Below, piece by piece: positions 9,116 through 18,946 of a DNA stretch of 64,000 bases. Below the pieces are notes generated by a model. The model searched no databases. It saw only the letters and a list, made by a program, of their open reading frames with translations, and was not told where the DNA came from. Position 1 is the first letter of the stretch; the number at the start of each line of letters is the position of its first letter. The translations under genes and the position numbers were made by a program. This DNA comes from Asterella californica (lineage: Eukaryota > Streptophyta > Marchantiopsida > Marchantiales > Aytoniaceae): contig JAYKYS010000004.1 in NCBI GenBank assembly GCA_036924285.1, positions 14,106,001 to 14,170,000 of the forward strand, written 5' to 3'.

Positions 9116-11803
9116 CTACTTCCCATCGTAACCATCCTCACCTTCAAGATCTTCTGCATAATCCTCGTCCTCAAACTGAAACTCCGTCAAGATATCTGCT
9201 AGATCGATATCCTCATCTCTCTTTTTGAAAATCTTGACACGTTTACCTGCCACTGGTACCTTCAAGCTTGTTCCATCCAACTCTTGCAGGGCGTAAGTTG
9301 CGTTGTCATGAACCTTCTTCACCACATACGGACCAAACCATCTTCTGGAAAACTTCCGGAGTGCACTATGCTGGTTGTCTAGACTGTTGTCATAGACTAA
9401 CACCCAATCACCTTCCTTAATTTCCCTAGGTCTCAAACGATGTCGCTGATCAAATCTGACCTTGTTCTTCAACCGTGCTTCTCGCAGTCTATCCAAAGCA
9501 GTTTGGATATCCTCTGGTCTTCTCTCTAACTGCCTAATTCTAATAGCAAGAAGCTCTTCCCTAGTCAAATTGTCCTCCCAAGGTAACACACTCCATGTCA
9601 GAACGTGTTCTTCAATCGGCATGATAGGTTTCTGACTTGTGATGAGTTCCACCGGCATGTAACATGTCACCGAGCTGTGTGTCGTTCTATCTGCCCATAA
9701 CGCAAATGGTAAGAGTCGAGGCCACTCGCGCACCCTTCCGTTGCAAGCCTTCACCAAAGCTTTCACAATGGGTGGATGACCACGTTCACTCTTGGCATTC
9801 CCTTCGGGGTTGTAAGCAGTTGTCAGTGATAACCTCACCCCACACCTTGCAAAGAATTCACGAGCCTCATGTGCATCTAACTCTCCCCGATCTGCAGTGA
9901 TCTTTCCCACACATCCATACCGACAAACAACCTCTTCCAAGAGAAATTTACATACCCCTTCAGTTGTCTTCGTCCGAAGCGCCCTACCCTCGACTTGATT
10001 TGAAAGATCTTCTCTAGCAAGTACCAAGTATCTCATCTGCCATAATCCAACCGGCATAATCACCAAGTCTACCACCCACTTGAAATGTATTGCCAGCGGA
10101 TAAGTTGGATGTAATCCGTCACGATGTCGGATGTTCGAATACATCTGACATGTCAAACAAGACTCTACAAAAGATACAACATCCTTGTACATGTTTTTCC
10201 ACCAATACCGCTCTTTCATCTTGGTAAAAGTGGCCCAAATCCCTCGATGTCCAGCCCAAAGACTCTCATGGAATGCCTTGAGCAACTTCTGCTGATCTTC
10301 CTTGTTGCAAATCACCCGTAGCGGTACCCCACCTTTCTGCTTCGGTCGTTTCCAAAGAAACCCATCCTGCAACATGAAGTTGTAGGCCTTCCTTCGAACT
10401 CTCCGAAACCTCTCATCCGTCCAACCTGTCTGCTTAACCATCGTACTAAGGTACCTCCCGATATCAAGCAAATCACCATCATACAACCCTTCAACAAACA
10501 ACTCTTCTTCTCTTCCTGTCTGTGCAATCGAAGAGAACTCTGTATCCACGTCGTCAATGTCTTCTACCATCTCATCTTCCCCATCATATCGAGCCCGAGA
10601 TAACATATCCGCCATCAGATTATCCTTCCCTGCAATATGTCTAAACTCCGGGTTCAACGACTTGATATATGCGATCCATCGTAACATCGCAATATCAGGA
10701 GTTGAACAATTCATGATCATTCCTAACAACGGCAAGCAATCAGCTTCAACCACCACTACTGCTCCAATCAAATACTCTTTCTCAATTTTCATAGCTGAAA
10801 CAATACCCCACAGTTTTCTCTTCACTTGCGGGTAAGCACGTTGTCGAGGACTTAACACCTTCGCTCCGAACCTAACCGCAAACCTGTCTCCATCCTCGTC
10901 ATCCTGTCCGACTGCCCATCCAATTGCAACTAGGCTTGTATCCACAGTAAGAATCACCGGCCTAGCATCCTTGTAATCAATCCTTCCCAGGACTGGAGGA
11001 GATGATAGTAAAGACTTCAGCTTCTTTACCGCATCAGTATGCTCTTCCTCCCATCTGAACTTATGACCCTTACGCAACAATCCATACAACGGATCCGCCA
11101 CATGCGCATAATGAGGAATCCAAATGTGGTAGAATACACAAGCACCCAAAAATCTTCTTACTTCTGTCAGCGAGTTGCAAACCTCCTTCATCCTTCCAAT
11201 CGCATCCACCTTGTTCGGATCTGGCTTCCGATCAAACGATCCACACAAATGACCAACGATCAAAACCTCTCTAACTCCAAATGTAGACTTCGCACCTGAC
11301 AGCGTAAGATGAACTTCCTCAAGTCGAGATAAGATCTTCTCACAGTCTACGATGTGATCAGTGACATATCGCCGACACCCCCTCTGATCTAATGCTTCAT
11401 CCTTCTCATCTTCCACACATCCTTTGATGGAGATGTCATCCAAGAACGGCATCGTCTTTTCGGAGATGAAGTCCCTTAGAACTCGATTCATCTCGTTCAT
11501 CATGTGTGCTACCGAGTTGGTAGCTCCCTGTGGTAAGGTACACATCCTAACCAACCCCAAAGGTGTCCTCATTGTCGTGAAGCTTCTGCTCTCCTCCGCT
11601 AGTTGAAACTGATCATACCCCGAGTAAAGATCTCCCATTGAGTAAATCGCTCTTCCTGCAAACGCTTCTGCAAACTCATCCACAATCGGTCCCACCCCAG
11701 CATTTCTGATTGTTACTGCGTTCACCGGCTGCATGTCTTGGATGAACCGCAGCGACCCATTCTTCTTTGGTAACTGTAAACCATCTGCTTGAATATGGTG
11801 CAA
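9116..11803 (-). CDS. pol: RT, RNase H and integrase (inner element)
   Basis: Long open frame, 895 codons, but true pol sense starts near 11775, where KKNGSLRFIQDMQPVN picks up the RT begun in the preceding frame. RT: SMGDLYSGYDQFQL, MRTPLGLVRMCTLPQGATN, catalytic FLDDISIKG. RNase H: ILTVDTSLVAIGWAVG, then VVVEADCLPLL and KDNLMADMLSR, holding the acidic residues. Integrase: zinc module HESLWAGH with CLTC; catalytic D in KWVVDLV, D in TADRGELD, E in EGNAKSERGH; then a GPY-type module RRWFGPYVVKKVHDNATY. No chromodomain is visible after it. The enzymes copy element RNA and insert the DNA. Apart from the upstream frameshift the domains look intact. Confidence 0.92.
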   Translation of the reverse strand: MHHIQADGLQLPKKNGSLRFIQDMQPVNAVTIRNAGVGPIVDEFAEAFAGRAIYSMGDLYSGYDQFQLAEESRSFTTMRTPLGLVRMCTLPQGATNSVAHMMNEMNRVLRDFISEKTMPFLDDISIKGCVEDEKDEALDQRGCRRYVTDHIVDCEKILSRLEEVHLTLSGAKSTFGVREVLIVGHLCGSFDRKPDPNKVDAIGRMKEVCNSLTEVRRFLGACVFYHIWIPHYAHVADPLYGLLRKGHKFRWEEEHTDAVKKLKSLLSSPPVLGRIDYKDARPVILTVDTSLVAIGWAVGQDDEDGDRFAVRFGAKVLSPRQRAYPQVKRKLWGIVSAMKIEKEYLIGAVVVVEADCLPLLGMIMNCSTPDIAMLRWIAYIKSLNPEFRHIAGKDNLMADMLSRARYDGEDEMVEDIDDVDTEFSSIAQTGREEELFVEGLYDGDLLDIGRYLSTMVKQTGWTDERFRRVRRKAYNFMLQDGFLWKRPKQKGGVPLRVICNKEDQQKLLKAFHESLWAGHRGIWATFTKMKERYWWKNMYKDVVSFVESCLTCQMYSNIRHRDGLHPTYPLAIHFKWVVDLVIMPVGLWQMRYLVLAREDLSNQVEGRALRTKTTEGVCKFLLEEVVCRYGCVGKITADRGELDAHEAREFFARCGVRLSLTTAYNPEGNAKSERGHPPIVKALVKACNGRVREWPRLLPFALWADRTTHSSVTCYMPVELITSQKPIMPIEEHVLTWSVLPWEDNLTREELLAIRIRQLERRPEDIQTALDRLREARLKNKVRFDQRHRLRPREIKEGDWVLVYDNSLDNQHSALRKFSRRWFGPYVVKKVHDNATYALQELDGTSLKVPVAGKRVKIFKKRDEDIDLADILTEFQFEDEDYAEDLEGEDGYDGK

Positions 11804-12587
11804 ACGACGGCTCCAAGATCTTCATCCGCATCTTCTCCTTCAGCAACTCCACTAGTTTGGGCAAGTGAGCCCGCGGTACTGGAATTGGTCTCAGGTTCCA
11901 TGGCACATGCGGTACCGTGAAGATAACCATCGGGGTAACAACGTACGGATCTACACATCCAATCTCAAGTGGCTCAAAAGCAAATGCTTTCCCATGTCTT
12001 GAAAGCATCTCCTTGAAGCACATCCTCTCTTCTAGTAGAAGAGACCCATCAGATCCAATCTTCAGCTCTTCAAGGGTCTTCTCCGTGAACTTGTGTCCTA
12101 TCATTGCAGGATCTCTCAAACTCTTCTCCTTTGAAGCTCGATCCATCTGTTGGTTGGTGTCTTCCGACAAAGGACCAGCAACTGGCTTTACTTTCCTATC
12201 CACTGTCTTGTACTTTGTCTCAACTCGAACCTCCGGTGCACGGAATGATTCGATCACCGAATAGACCTCCCTTGAATGAATCTGCACGACCTTATCCATA
12301 TCCTCCCATCCAATAGACATGATCTCTCGCAAGGGATCTTCCAACCCATCCTCTTCATAAACACCAGAAATCCATTCATCCCCTTCTAGCTCACCCAACT
12401 CTTTCAACATCAACTCAACACCACGCAAATGTTTTTGTTCTTTTCTTCTCAGCTCTTCTATCTTCTTGTAGACAGCAATCCCACACTCTGAAAATCCAAT
12501 AAACCCTGTACAAAAGGCACTACCTCCATCAAGCGAGAGTACCTTCTCTTGCACACCACCACAATCCCGCTCTATAGTGGTACTCAA
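11676..12587 (-). CDS. pol N-terminal part, overlapping the gag stop (inner element)
   Basis: Frame of 303 codons. It opens with TTG AGT ACC overlapping the gag stop TGA (12584-12586), so pol is in the -1 frame relative to gag; a TTG start is not assumed. Residues 1-150 form an element-specific linker (WEDMDKVVQIHSREVYSVIE, PEVRVETKYKTVDRKVKPV). RT proper begins at PRAHLPKLVELLKEKMRMKI and LEPSFAPYSSRWFTV. There an extra base (11771-11775) moves the frame: TVTKEEW appears instead of the expected TVPKKNG. Sense coding then continues in the frame of 9116-11803, and the last 30 residues here are out-of-frame. The same overlap is seen in both sister elements. Confidence 0.85.
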   Translation of the reverse strand: MSTTIERDCGGVQEKVLSLDGGSAFCTGFIGFSECGIAVYKKIEELRRKEQKHLRGVELMLKELGELEGDEWISGVYEEDGLEDPLREIMSIGWEDMDKVVQIHSREVYSVIESFRAPEVRVETKYKTVDRKVKPVAGPLSEDTNQQMDRASKEKSLRDPAMIGHKFTEKTLEELKIGSDGSLLLEERMCFKEMLSRHGKAFAFEPLEIGCVDPYVVTPMVIFTVPHVPWNLRPIPVPRAHLPKLVELLKEKMRMKILEPSFAPYSSRWFTVTKEEWVAAVHPRHAAGERSNNQKCWGGTDCG

Positions 12588-15016
12588 CGAAAATCCTTGA
12601 ACTCTTCACTCACCCTTGGAAGCGGCTTCTCCCTCAAACGATCTCGGTTGCGCTCGTGGTTGGACGGTACAGTCAGGAACTGTACCGCTCTCTTCCCATC
12701 TTGACTTCGGATCCTAGCATACGCAGATCCGTCGTCCAGTACCTTTGTCTCCATCCGGGTTGCTATGATGAAAAGTTGACCCAGAATGAGTGGGTATGAT
12801 GTTGCTTCCTGAACAAAGAAGTTTTGCTCGATAGCAACATCACCTACGCGCACTCTGATGTCTGGACAAGCTCCATACAAGTCTCCTCTCGTGTTGTTGG
12901 CTGCTCTTATGATCCATCCATGCTCTGTGTCGATCGGCCACTTCTTCCTCTTGTATAGCTCCTTCGACATGATGTTGATTTCTGATCCATGATCGATCAG
13001 AGCAACCACCGGCTCATCCAAGTCCTCGATCCTCACCAACGTCTCCGTCGTAGCTCGAGCCCAGTGACTGTGGCTGTAATGACTTGAGCTCCGCTTCCCA
13101 TCCTCCTCTTCATCCTCGAAATGCACCCTGCGCCTTCGATCTCTTTCTTCCTCTGGAGAATAGACACTGCACCTTGCAAGCTCTCTCTCTTCATCCACTG
13201 ACATCCTAGTATCCAAAGCATGTGATAAACCAGTCTCACCCGTAATTTGTCGTTTCCGTTTGATGACATCGATGATGACATCATGAAACTCACGCTTGGC
13301 GATGCCTAACACTTCTCTCAAAGTAAACTCCACCTTCGCATTCAGAATGCGATCTTCCAAGACTCCCTTCAAGTCTGTTGAAGCCTCGATATCCGACTGT
13401 AGCTTGTACGCAGCCGGCTTACCCTTCTCCTTCTGAGATTTCTCCTTCGATGAAGAAGGAGCATCGTCCATCGGTAGGTCTTGAGCTCCTGCATCCCGAA
13501 GCTCTTTGCGAACCTTCTCTCCTCGAGTCTGTCTCTTGGAAGAAGTTCCTTCCCCTGCATCCTCTGAATCTCGCCTTCTCTTCTCTTCCAACAACGCTTC
13601 GTGTTGGTTCTTGGCGATGTACGCATGCACCGATAGAGCTTCTATCGGATCTTCCCATCCAGTATCCCTTCTGATCGTAGCAGCTGTCCTCTGCAACGTC
13701 TCACGTGCCATCTTCCCTTTCTGTTTCATGGAGATGGCAGATGACCACAACTCACTTGGCTCAACTTGCTTGTTGAAACTCCTCTCAGCCTGATCCTCTA
13801 CCCTTGTGCCATAAGTTCCAGCTTCCACGATGGCGATTGCTTGTGCTGATAGGTGGTCCTCAACCAACTTCTTCATCCCTCCTCTACCAAAGTTGGTCTG
13901 AAGAAGTGCACCAGTATCCCTCAACGCTACCTTCCCATCCTTCCAGAAGATCACCCCTTGCTGCAAGGTATCACTGAACTTCTTGCAATCTCTGCGCAGA
14001 TGATCGGTACCATCGCACCAGATACACCGCTGGATCCAGCCTTGCTTCTCAACAAGTTTCGCTCCGCTTGTAGACCCTTGTTCCTCCAATCTGGTGAGCT
14101 TGATCTGCAAGTCTCGCATTCCACGCATGATCTCCTCAAAGTTTGAATCATCCTTCTTCGAAGATACCATAGGTGCCTGAACAACTGGAACAGCTGGAGC
14201 AACTGGTACTACCTGTCTAGCAACAGAAACCACTGGTCGGACTACAGGAACATGTGTTACAGCTGTAGGTGTTGACGCCAGTCTCCTAACAGGAACCTTC
14301 TCTCGCCTCCGCTCCCTCTTGGTGAGCAGACCAACAGCTTCTTCAACCTTCTTCCCGCTGCTAGTCAATCCATCGTCCTCCTCCCGGTCTTCCAGAAGTA
14401 CCTCTAGCTTCTCCTGCAACTTCTCATCTGCAGCCCGGAGAAATAGCTCTGTCTTGTTGGACTGCAACGTCAACTTCTCCATCCTGGTTAGCCGTGAAAA
14501 CTGCTTCTCAAACTCCCTGAGCAACTCAGTAGCTTGTAGACCCTTCTTTGGTTGCTCAACCCACTCCAAGAAGGACTTCTTGGTGACTCGATCAGAGTCC
14601 TCCAAGAAGTACTCATCCATCAAGGCACGAGCAAACGTCTCCCAATCCTTGTTAAAATGCTTCGTTAGCATTTTAACATGATCCCTAATCTCTGGAGCTG
14701 CTGCTAACTCAAACGTCTCAATCGTCTCATCTTCTGAGACCCGGTTGAGCTCCATCTCCTTCACATAATGCCTCAAATATCTTGAGACATCTTTCCCTTC
14801 AAACTGGTCAATCCTGCTGACCACCGCTTGTAGCGCCTTTGTTGCCAAAGCTTCCTTCCGCTCATCAGATTGTTGCTGCCGTAAGAACATAGTGAAAGCT
14901 TGGAACATCGATGCAGTCGCTGGATCCAACTGCACCTTCGGCAACACACTTGAACCACTAGCTCCATCTCCATCACCTTTCCCATCCCCACTCATGACTA
15001 CCAATCTCTTCTTCAA
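12584..15016 (-). CDS. gag-protease polyprotein (inner element)
   Basis: Open frame of 810 codons. The ATG at 15016 or the in-frame ATG six codons later (VMSGDG) could start it; the element RNA leader precedes it. The gag domain (about residues 30-215) includes ATASMFQAFTMFLRQQQ, SRYLRHYVKEME, FLEWVEQPKKGL and LLREFEKQFSRLTRMEKL. One CCHC knuckle, CIWCDGTDHLRRDC, lies near residue 330. A hydrophilic middle with Lys/Glu-rich linker follows. A retropepsin-like domain near residue 690 has VALIDHGSEINIMSKELY (DHG in place of DSG/DTG) and later YPLILGQ. The ORF ends at TGA, overlapping the pol frame. Protease fused to gag rather than to pol is shared with the sister elements. Confidence 0.92.
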   Translation of the reverse strand: MKKRLVVMSGDGKGDGDGASGSSVLPKVQLDPATASMFQAFTMFLRQQQSDERKEALATKALQAVVSRIDQFEGKDVSRYLRHYVKEMELNRVSEDETIETFELAAAPEIRDHVKMLTKHFNKDWETFARALMDEYFLEDSDRVTKKSFLEWVEQPKKGLQATELLREFEKQFSRLTRMEKLTLQSNKTELFLRAADEKLQEKLEVLLEDREEDDGLTSSGKKVEEAVGLLTKRERRREKVPVRRLASTPTAVTHVPVVRPVVSVARQVVPVAPAVPVVQAPMVSSKKDDSNFEEIMRGMRDLQIKLTRLEEQGSTSGAKLVEKQGWIQRCIWCDGTDHLRRDCKKFSDTLQQGVIFWKDGKVALRDTGALLQTNFGRGGMKKLVEDHLSAQAIAIVEAGTYGTRVEDQAERSFNKQVEPSELWSSAISMKQKGKMARETLQRTAATIRRDTGWEDPIEALSVHAYIAKNQHEALLEEKRRRDSEDAGEGTSSKRQTRGEKVRKELRDAGAQDLPMDDAPSSSKEKSQKEKGKPAAYKLQSDIEASTDLKGVLEDRILNAKVEFTLREVLGIAKREFHDVIIDVIKRKRQITGETGLSHALDTRMSVDEERELARCSVYSPEEERDRRRRVHFEDEEEDGKRSSSHYSHSHWARATTETLVRIEDLDEPVVALIDHGSEINIMSKELYKRKKWPIDTEHGWIIRAANNTRGDLYGACPDIRVRVGDVAIEQNFFVQEATSYPLILGQLFIIATRMETKVLDDGSAYARIRSQDGKRAVQFLTVPSNHERNRDRLREKPLPRVSEEFKDFR

Positions 15017-15050
15017 AGTTCACACACAGAAGAAATCTCCACCCCAGACC

Positions 15051-15068
15051 TTCACGTCGAGTTCACCA
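15051..15068 (-). other. Candidate primer-binding site (inner element)
   Basis: The minus strand reads TGGTGAACTCGACGTGAA, two bases inside the LTR. The same 18-mer occurs at 40572-40589, and with one change at 30522-30539, always just inside the LTR. The TGG start suits a tRNA CCA end, but I do not recognise the tRNA. Confidence 0.65.
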
Positions 15069-15070
15069 CC

Positions 15071-17078
15071 GTTCGTGTCGGATATTGCGTGAAGGATGTC
15101 CAGGAAAACGCGAGGTTCCTAGCTGTGGAGATGCTGTGTGCCAAACAGAGACAAGACAGAGAAGAACAACCACGAAAAGGAATGCTGCGATATATACCAC
15201 TCTGAAAGTATGTACACTGTCGATTCTTTCTCCAAACAGCACAAAACTGAGAAACAGACCAGAGCGGTCTGTAACCTACTTCAGAAGCCCTAAAACAAAC
15301 CCCTGAAACGCAACCCTAGTCTGAAATCGCCAAAGCGTAGCTCAAAGCAAGAGGAACTTCTCTTTGCTAACAACCAGAGCCACAACAGTATCATGCGATC
15401 CAAACCCAAGTCCAAACCACATCCACACACTAGCTCTTGGCTAAAGCTAGCTACCACAAGCCATACACAACCAACTAAGTCCTTAACGAACTCAAAAGGA
15501 CGAAACCTGTAGCGAAGGAACCGAAAAAGACCTATCTGGGAACTTTCTCCTTTCACCAAACGATCTTCAAATGTTGATAGGGTCTCCTTCCCTGACTCCG
15601 TTGGCCCAAGAAACCTTCAGATCCGACTCCCGATAGTCGAGATATCGTCAATTTTCGGTCGCAGGTGACCGAACCTTCAAAAACTCCTCCCTGCGGCTTA
15701 TAACCGCTCACACCGCACAAATGGATCGTCTAAACTGATATCCGTCTTCGCTGGTAGGCAGATCTGGCTACCCTGAACCCAACAAGACTCCAAACAAGCC
15801 GTTTGGAGTTCCCCTTGCAAAACTACTCGAGAAATTTGGTCGCATGCTACAAAAAACTGACGTAAATCGGCTCCCTGCGGCTCAAATTTGCTCACCACAC
15901 CCAAACCAACAATCCAATTCACTAACAGTCTTCTCCTATGCGTACATGAGGACTCCTTGATCGCGTAGGCACCAAGAACGAAGAGCTTGGCTCACCGATC
16001 GCGAAGAACAATCCAATCTCAGGTCGCAGGCGATGAAAACCTGACGCAAACGCTTCCCTGCGAGCCAATTTCTCTCACAACTCTCAAATCGCCCGATAAA
16101 ACTTTGTATCGTCTTCAATTTCCTGAAGAACTCGTTGTTCTGATCCCGATGGATCCAAGGACAGCAAGTTTGGACTCCGGAACGGTCCAACTCTCTTTCA
16201 CAGGTAACTGAAAACCCCAATTCTGCTCCCTGCGTCTCAATTTCTCCCATAACACAACCCCCGATCCGTCTCTTCAAGAACTGTCTTAACATGTGCGTAG
16301 CCTGCACAGATCTGAACCCGATGACACCTTGCGCGCGTGTATTGGACTTCCCAATTCTCCAAAACATCCATCGACAGGTCGCAGGAACAAGCAAGCCCCT
16401 TAAGCAGCCCCCTTGCAACAGTCTGTACGTACGAAGTTCAACTCTCAAGAATAAGAAGCAGGCCCCTTGCGTGTTTGATATAACGCCTGAAGCCCTAAAT
16501 ACCCAGTCAGCAAGTAACTAGGGGCCTAGCTTGATTTTACCTTTTCCCGAATCGCATAACTTCTTCTCTGGATGTCCAAACGAAATAAACAAGATGCCCA
16601 TGGAAAGCTGACAACGAGCTCTATCCATCTATGCGATAAAAGTAAAGATCCGAAGTTGCGCCAAAAGCTCGTAAGCTGGAGCCTAGCTTGTTTTCTCCAT
16701 CTTTCGAGTCCTGTAACTTCTTCACTATGCGTCCAAACAAAGTAGACAAAGTGCCTATGGAATGCTGACAAGGAGCTCTATCCACTGGTGCAATAAAAAC
16801 GAAGATCCGAAGTGGTGCCAAAAACCCGAAAGCTGGAGCCTAGCTTATTTTCTCCATCTTTCGAGTCCTGTAACTTCTCCACTAGACGCCCAAACGAAGT
16901 AGACAAGATGCCTATGGAAAGCTGACAAGGAACTCTACCCATCTATGCGATGAAAATGGAGATCTGAGATTGTGCCAAAATCCGTAAGCTGGGGCCTAGC
17001 TTGTCTTCTCATGAGTGTCTTTGGAGCGACAAGCATCGAAGTTTGAATTTCAGGTAGGAGCCGGTCCACGACACGACA
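15071..17078 (-). repeat. Right (5') LTR of the inner element
   Basis: Near-identical copy of 7034-9040, ending CACGACACGACA. Visible differences include a 9-bp gap near 16180 and 9 extra bases near 16420 relative to the left copy. It would carry the promoter for minus-strand transcription. Confidence 0.9.
16524..16993. repeat. Three tandem units of about 157 bp in the right LTR
   Basis: Same arrangement as in the left LTR, with GCCTAGCTT unit starts at 16524, 16681 and 16838 and a partial unit from 16994. The array therefore predates insertion of this copy. Confidence 0.85.
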
Positions 17079-17083
17079 CCGGG
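17079..17083. repeat. Target-site duplication, right copy
   Basis: CCGGG, paired with CTGGG at 7029-7033. Confidence 0.65.
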
Positions 17084-18946
17084 GCATCTTCTGGAGTCTT
17101 CTCGGCTTCCAACGCTGTCACCACCAAGTGCACAGCAAGATCGAACTCCTCCTTCTCCATTCCGGATCCAGTCGAGGGTGCTGGAGCTTGGGAAGATGCG
17201 GTTGTAGGTTCACTCCTTCTATCTGTCGATCCAAGTACTTGAACATGCTCTCCCGGCATTCCACCAACATTGCTTTGGACTCGCTGTCCCATCCTCTAGC
17301 TAAGGTAAGTAACTTCCTACTCGCGGTGTAGTTGAACTTCTTCCGAAGCGCTTCCACCGACTGTGCCAGCATCTTCTGTGCACGAGCCTCCGCTGCTTCC
17401 CGCTGCGTCTTTTCAACTGCAGCTCGCGCTTCTACGACTTCTCGCTGCGTCTTCCAGGTGGTCTGCTCTTCTACGAGGGTGATGATCTTCTCTCGCACTC
17501 GGAGGACTTCCTGATCACGCTGCTGTACCCGTGCCTGCAACTCCTGGTTGCTCTTCCGAAGCTGCACCAGCTCCTTGGCAGAAGCGGCTGCTTCCGTCTT
17601 GTACCCGGCTGCAAGCTTCTCCGTGGTGCGGAGACTAGCTTCCAGCGACTCCGTCTTCTTCTGGTCTTCTCCCTGTCGCAGCAAGGTGCGCAGGTCGAAT
17701 CCAGGTTGTAAGGGCCTCTCTTGTGCCTTCGCCCTCTTCTCCAGCAACTCCATAGCTGGCTGGATCTCTTTCTGGAAGTAAGCACTGAACTCCTCCAGTC
17801 GTCTTCCAGAGACAAGGAAGCCTCTTCCACCACGATGGCCTTCATCTTCTGCGCACGAGAAGAAGCTACTCTTCTCATCTTCCGGGGTGGAAGACTCCTC
17901 ATGGCAGGAGCGGCTCTCTTCGTTGCGCTTCCTCGCATCGCAGCAGGAGCGTCCCTTCTTCTCTTGTCTTCTGGAGTCTTCGGAAGACTCCCAAGCGTTG
18001 CTGAAGCGGTCTTCTGCTCTGATCGGGTACTCAGCAAGTCTTCTTCCGAGTCGGACTCCGATCCTGAATGAATGAAGGAGATGGGTGTCCTCGGTACACT
18101 TCTGGGACCCATCTTCCTCGGTGGCGTGGCGTCTTCCGACCCACTAGACTCATCTTCCCTCACCAGAAGCGTCTTCTGGTGAGAGCCGGGCCTCAGCTGT
18201 GACATCAGAGTGGGAGGGGGCGTTGCTGCTACCTCTCGGTCATCGTCTTCCGAGGTCTCCTCCTTCACCTCCTGTCGCTCCGTTGGCCCATACCCTGCCA
18301 GCTGATCTTCCCTAAGATCCCCCATGGCTACATACAAGTAGTAGAGGAAGGGCGTCAAGTGTCCTCCCGCCGGGGTACCCAAGTATGCTAGCTCCGTCTG
18401 TACGTAGTTGTGGATGTACGAGCCCCAGTAGATGGGCACTCTGTCATCCCACACTGATTCCAGGAACTCCACGCCCTGATCTCCTAAGTACCTTGTCTTC
18501 TGCGCTTTCCCCTTGGGAAAGAGATGCAGAAACAACTTCGCCAGAAGTCGCTTCTTCGGCTCCCGGTAAGATTCTATCTTCCAACCGTTCCTCCCATGCC
18601 TGTCTTCCACGAAAAGGCAGGTGGTGCTCCCATGCACATGCCACGAACTCACGATCCTAGGCAAGATCTTCTTCTCGTACCAATATCCTCGGTTCTCGGA
18701 CTCTGGCCGGTGAAAAGCCCTGCGCCACCAGTCTTCAGTCCAGGAAGATGGTCTTCCTCGAGCTACTCCTGCCTTCGCAGGTACACGGTTACGAGGTGGT
18801 AACGCTGCCCACACCTCCTCCAGGAGTCCCTGGTCTGCGAGGTTCCAATCCCACAGGAAGAAGTCGAGACCCAACTCCTTGAGGAAAGGAGTGGCCTCGG
18901 CCAATTCTGCCGCTGGTAACACCAAACCTCGCGGATGCATCGTCAT
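17084..18946 (-). pseudogene. Extra ORF of the outer region: globular N-terminus plus coiled coil
   Basis: Not recognised as gag or pol. The ATG at 18946 opens MTMHPRGLVLPAAELAEATP. Residues about 1-240 look globular and Trp/Tyr-rich (LGLDFFLWDWNLADQGLLEE, WTEDWWRRAFHRPE, LAKLFLHLFPKGKAQ, YIHNYVQTELAYLGTPAGG). An acidic, Ser-rich and then basic linker follows (SGSESDSEEDLLS, KKAP-like RMRR). After a frameshift near 17795 the frame reads RLEEFSAYFQKEIQPAMELL and a long heptad-rich helix (KELVQLRKSNQELQARVQQR, VEKTQREAAEARAQ), surely a coiled coil. A second frameshift near 17205 leads to EKEEFDLAVHLVV and on to 17084. With 6664-7033 the ancestral protein had about 740 residues. It resembles the extra ORFs some plant LTR elements carry beside gag-pol; a captured host gene is possible. 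Confidence 0.6.

Larger units (their letters stand above)
7034..17078 (-). mobile_element. Inner Ty3/gypsy retrotransposon, nearly complete, 10.0 kb
   Basis: Two LTRs of 2007 and 2008 bp (7034-9040, 15071-17078) flank a 6.0-kb interior read on the minus strand: PBS-like motif, gag-protease, RT, RNase H, integrase, purine tract. Integrase after RNase H is the Ty3/gypsy order. By eye the LTRs differ at only a few percent of positions plus small indels, so insertion is fairly recent. It lies inside the extra ORF of the outer element and is flanked by C(C/T)GGG. A single base insertion in RT near 11771-11775 breaks pol; otherwise it could be autonomous. The plus-orientation LTR starts GTTCGTGTCGG; sister copies start TGTCGTGTCGG, so the outer end is uncertain by about 5 bp. 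Confidence 0.9.
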
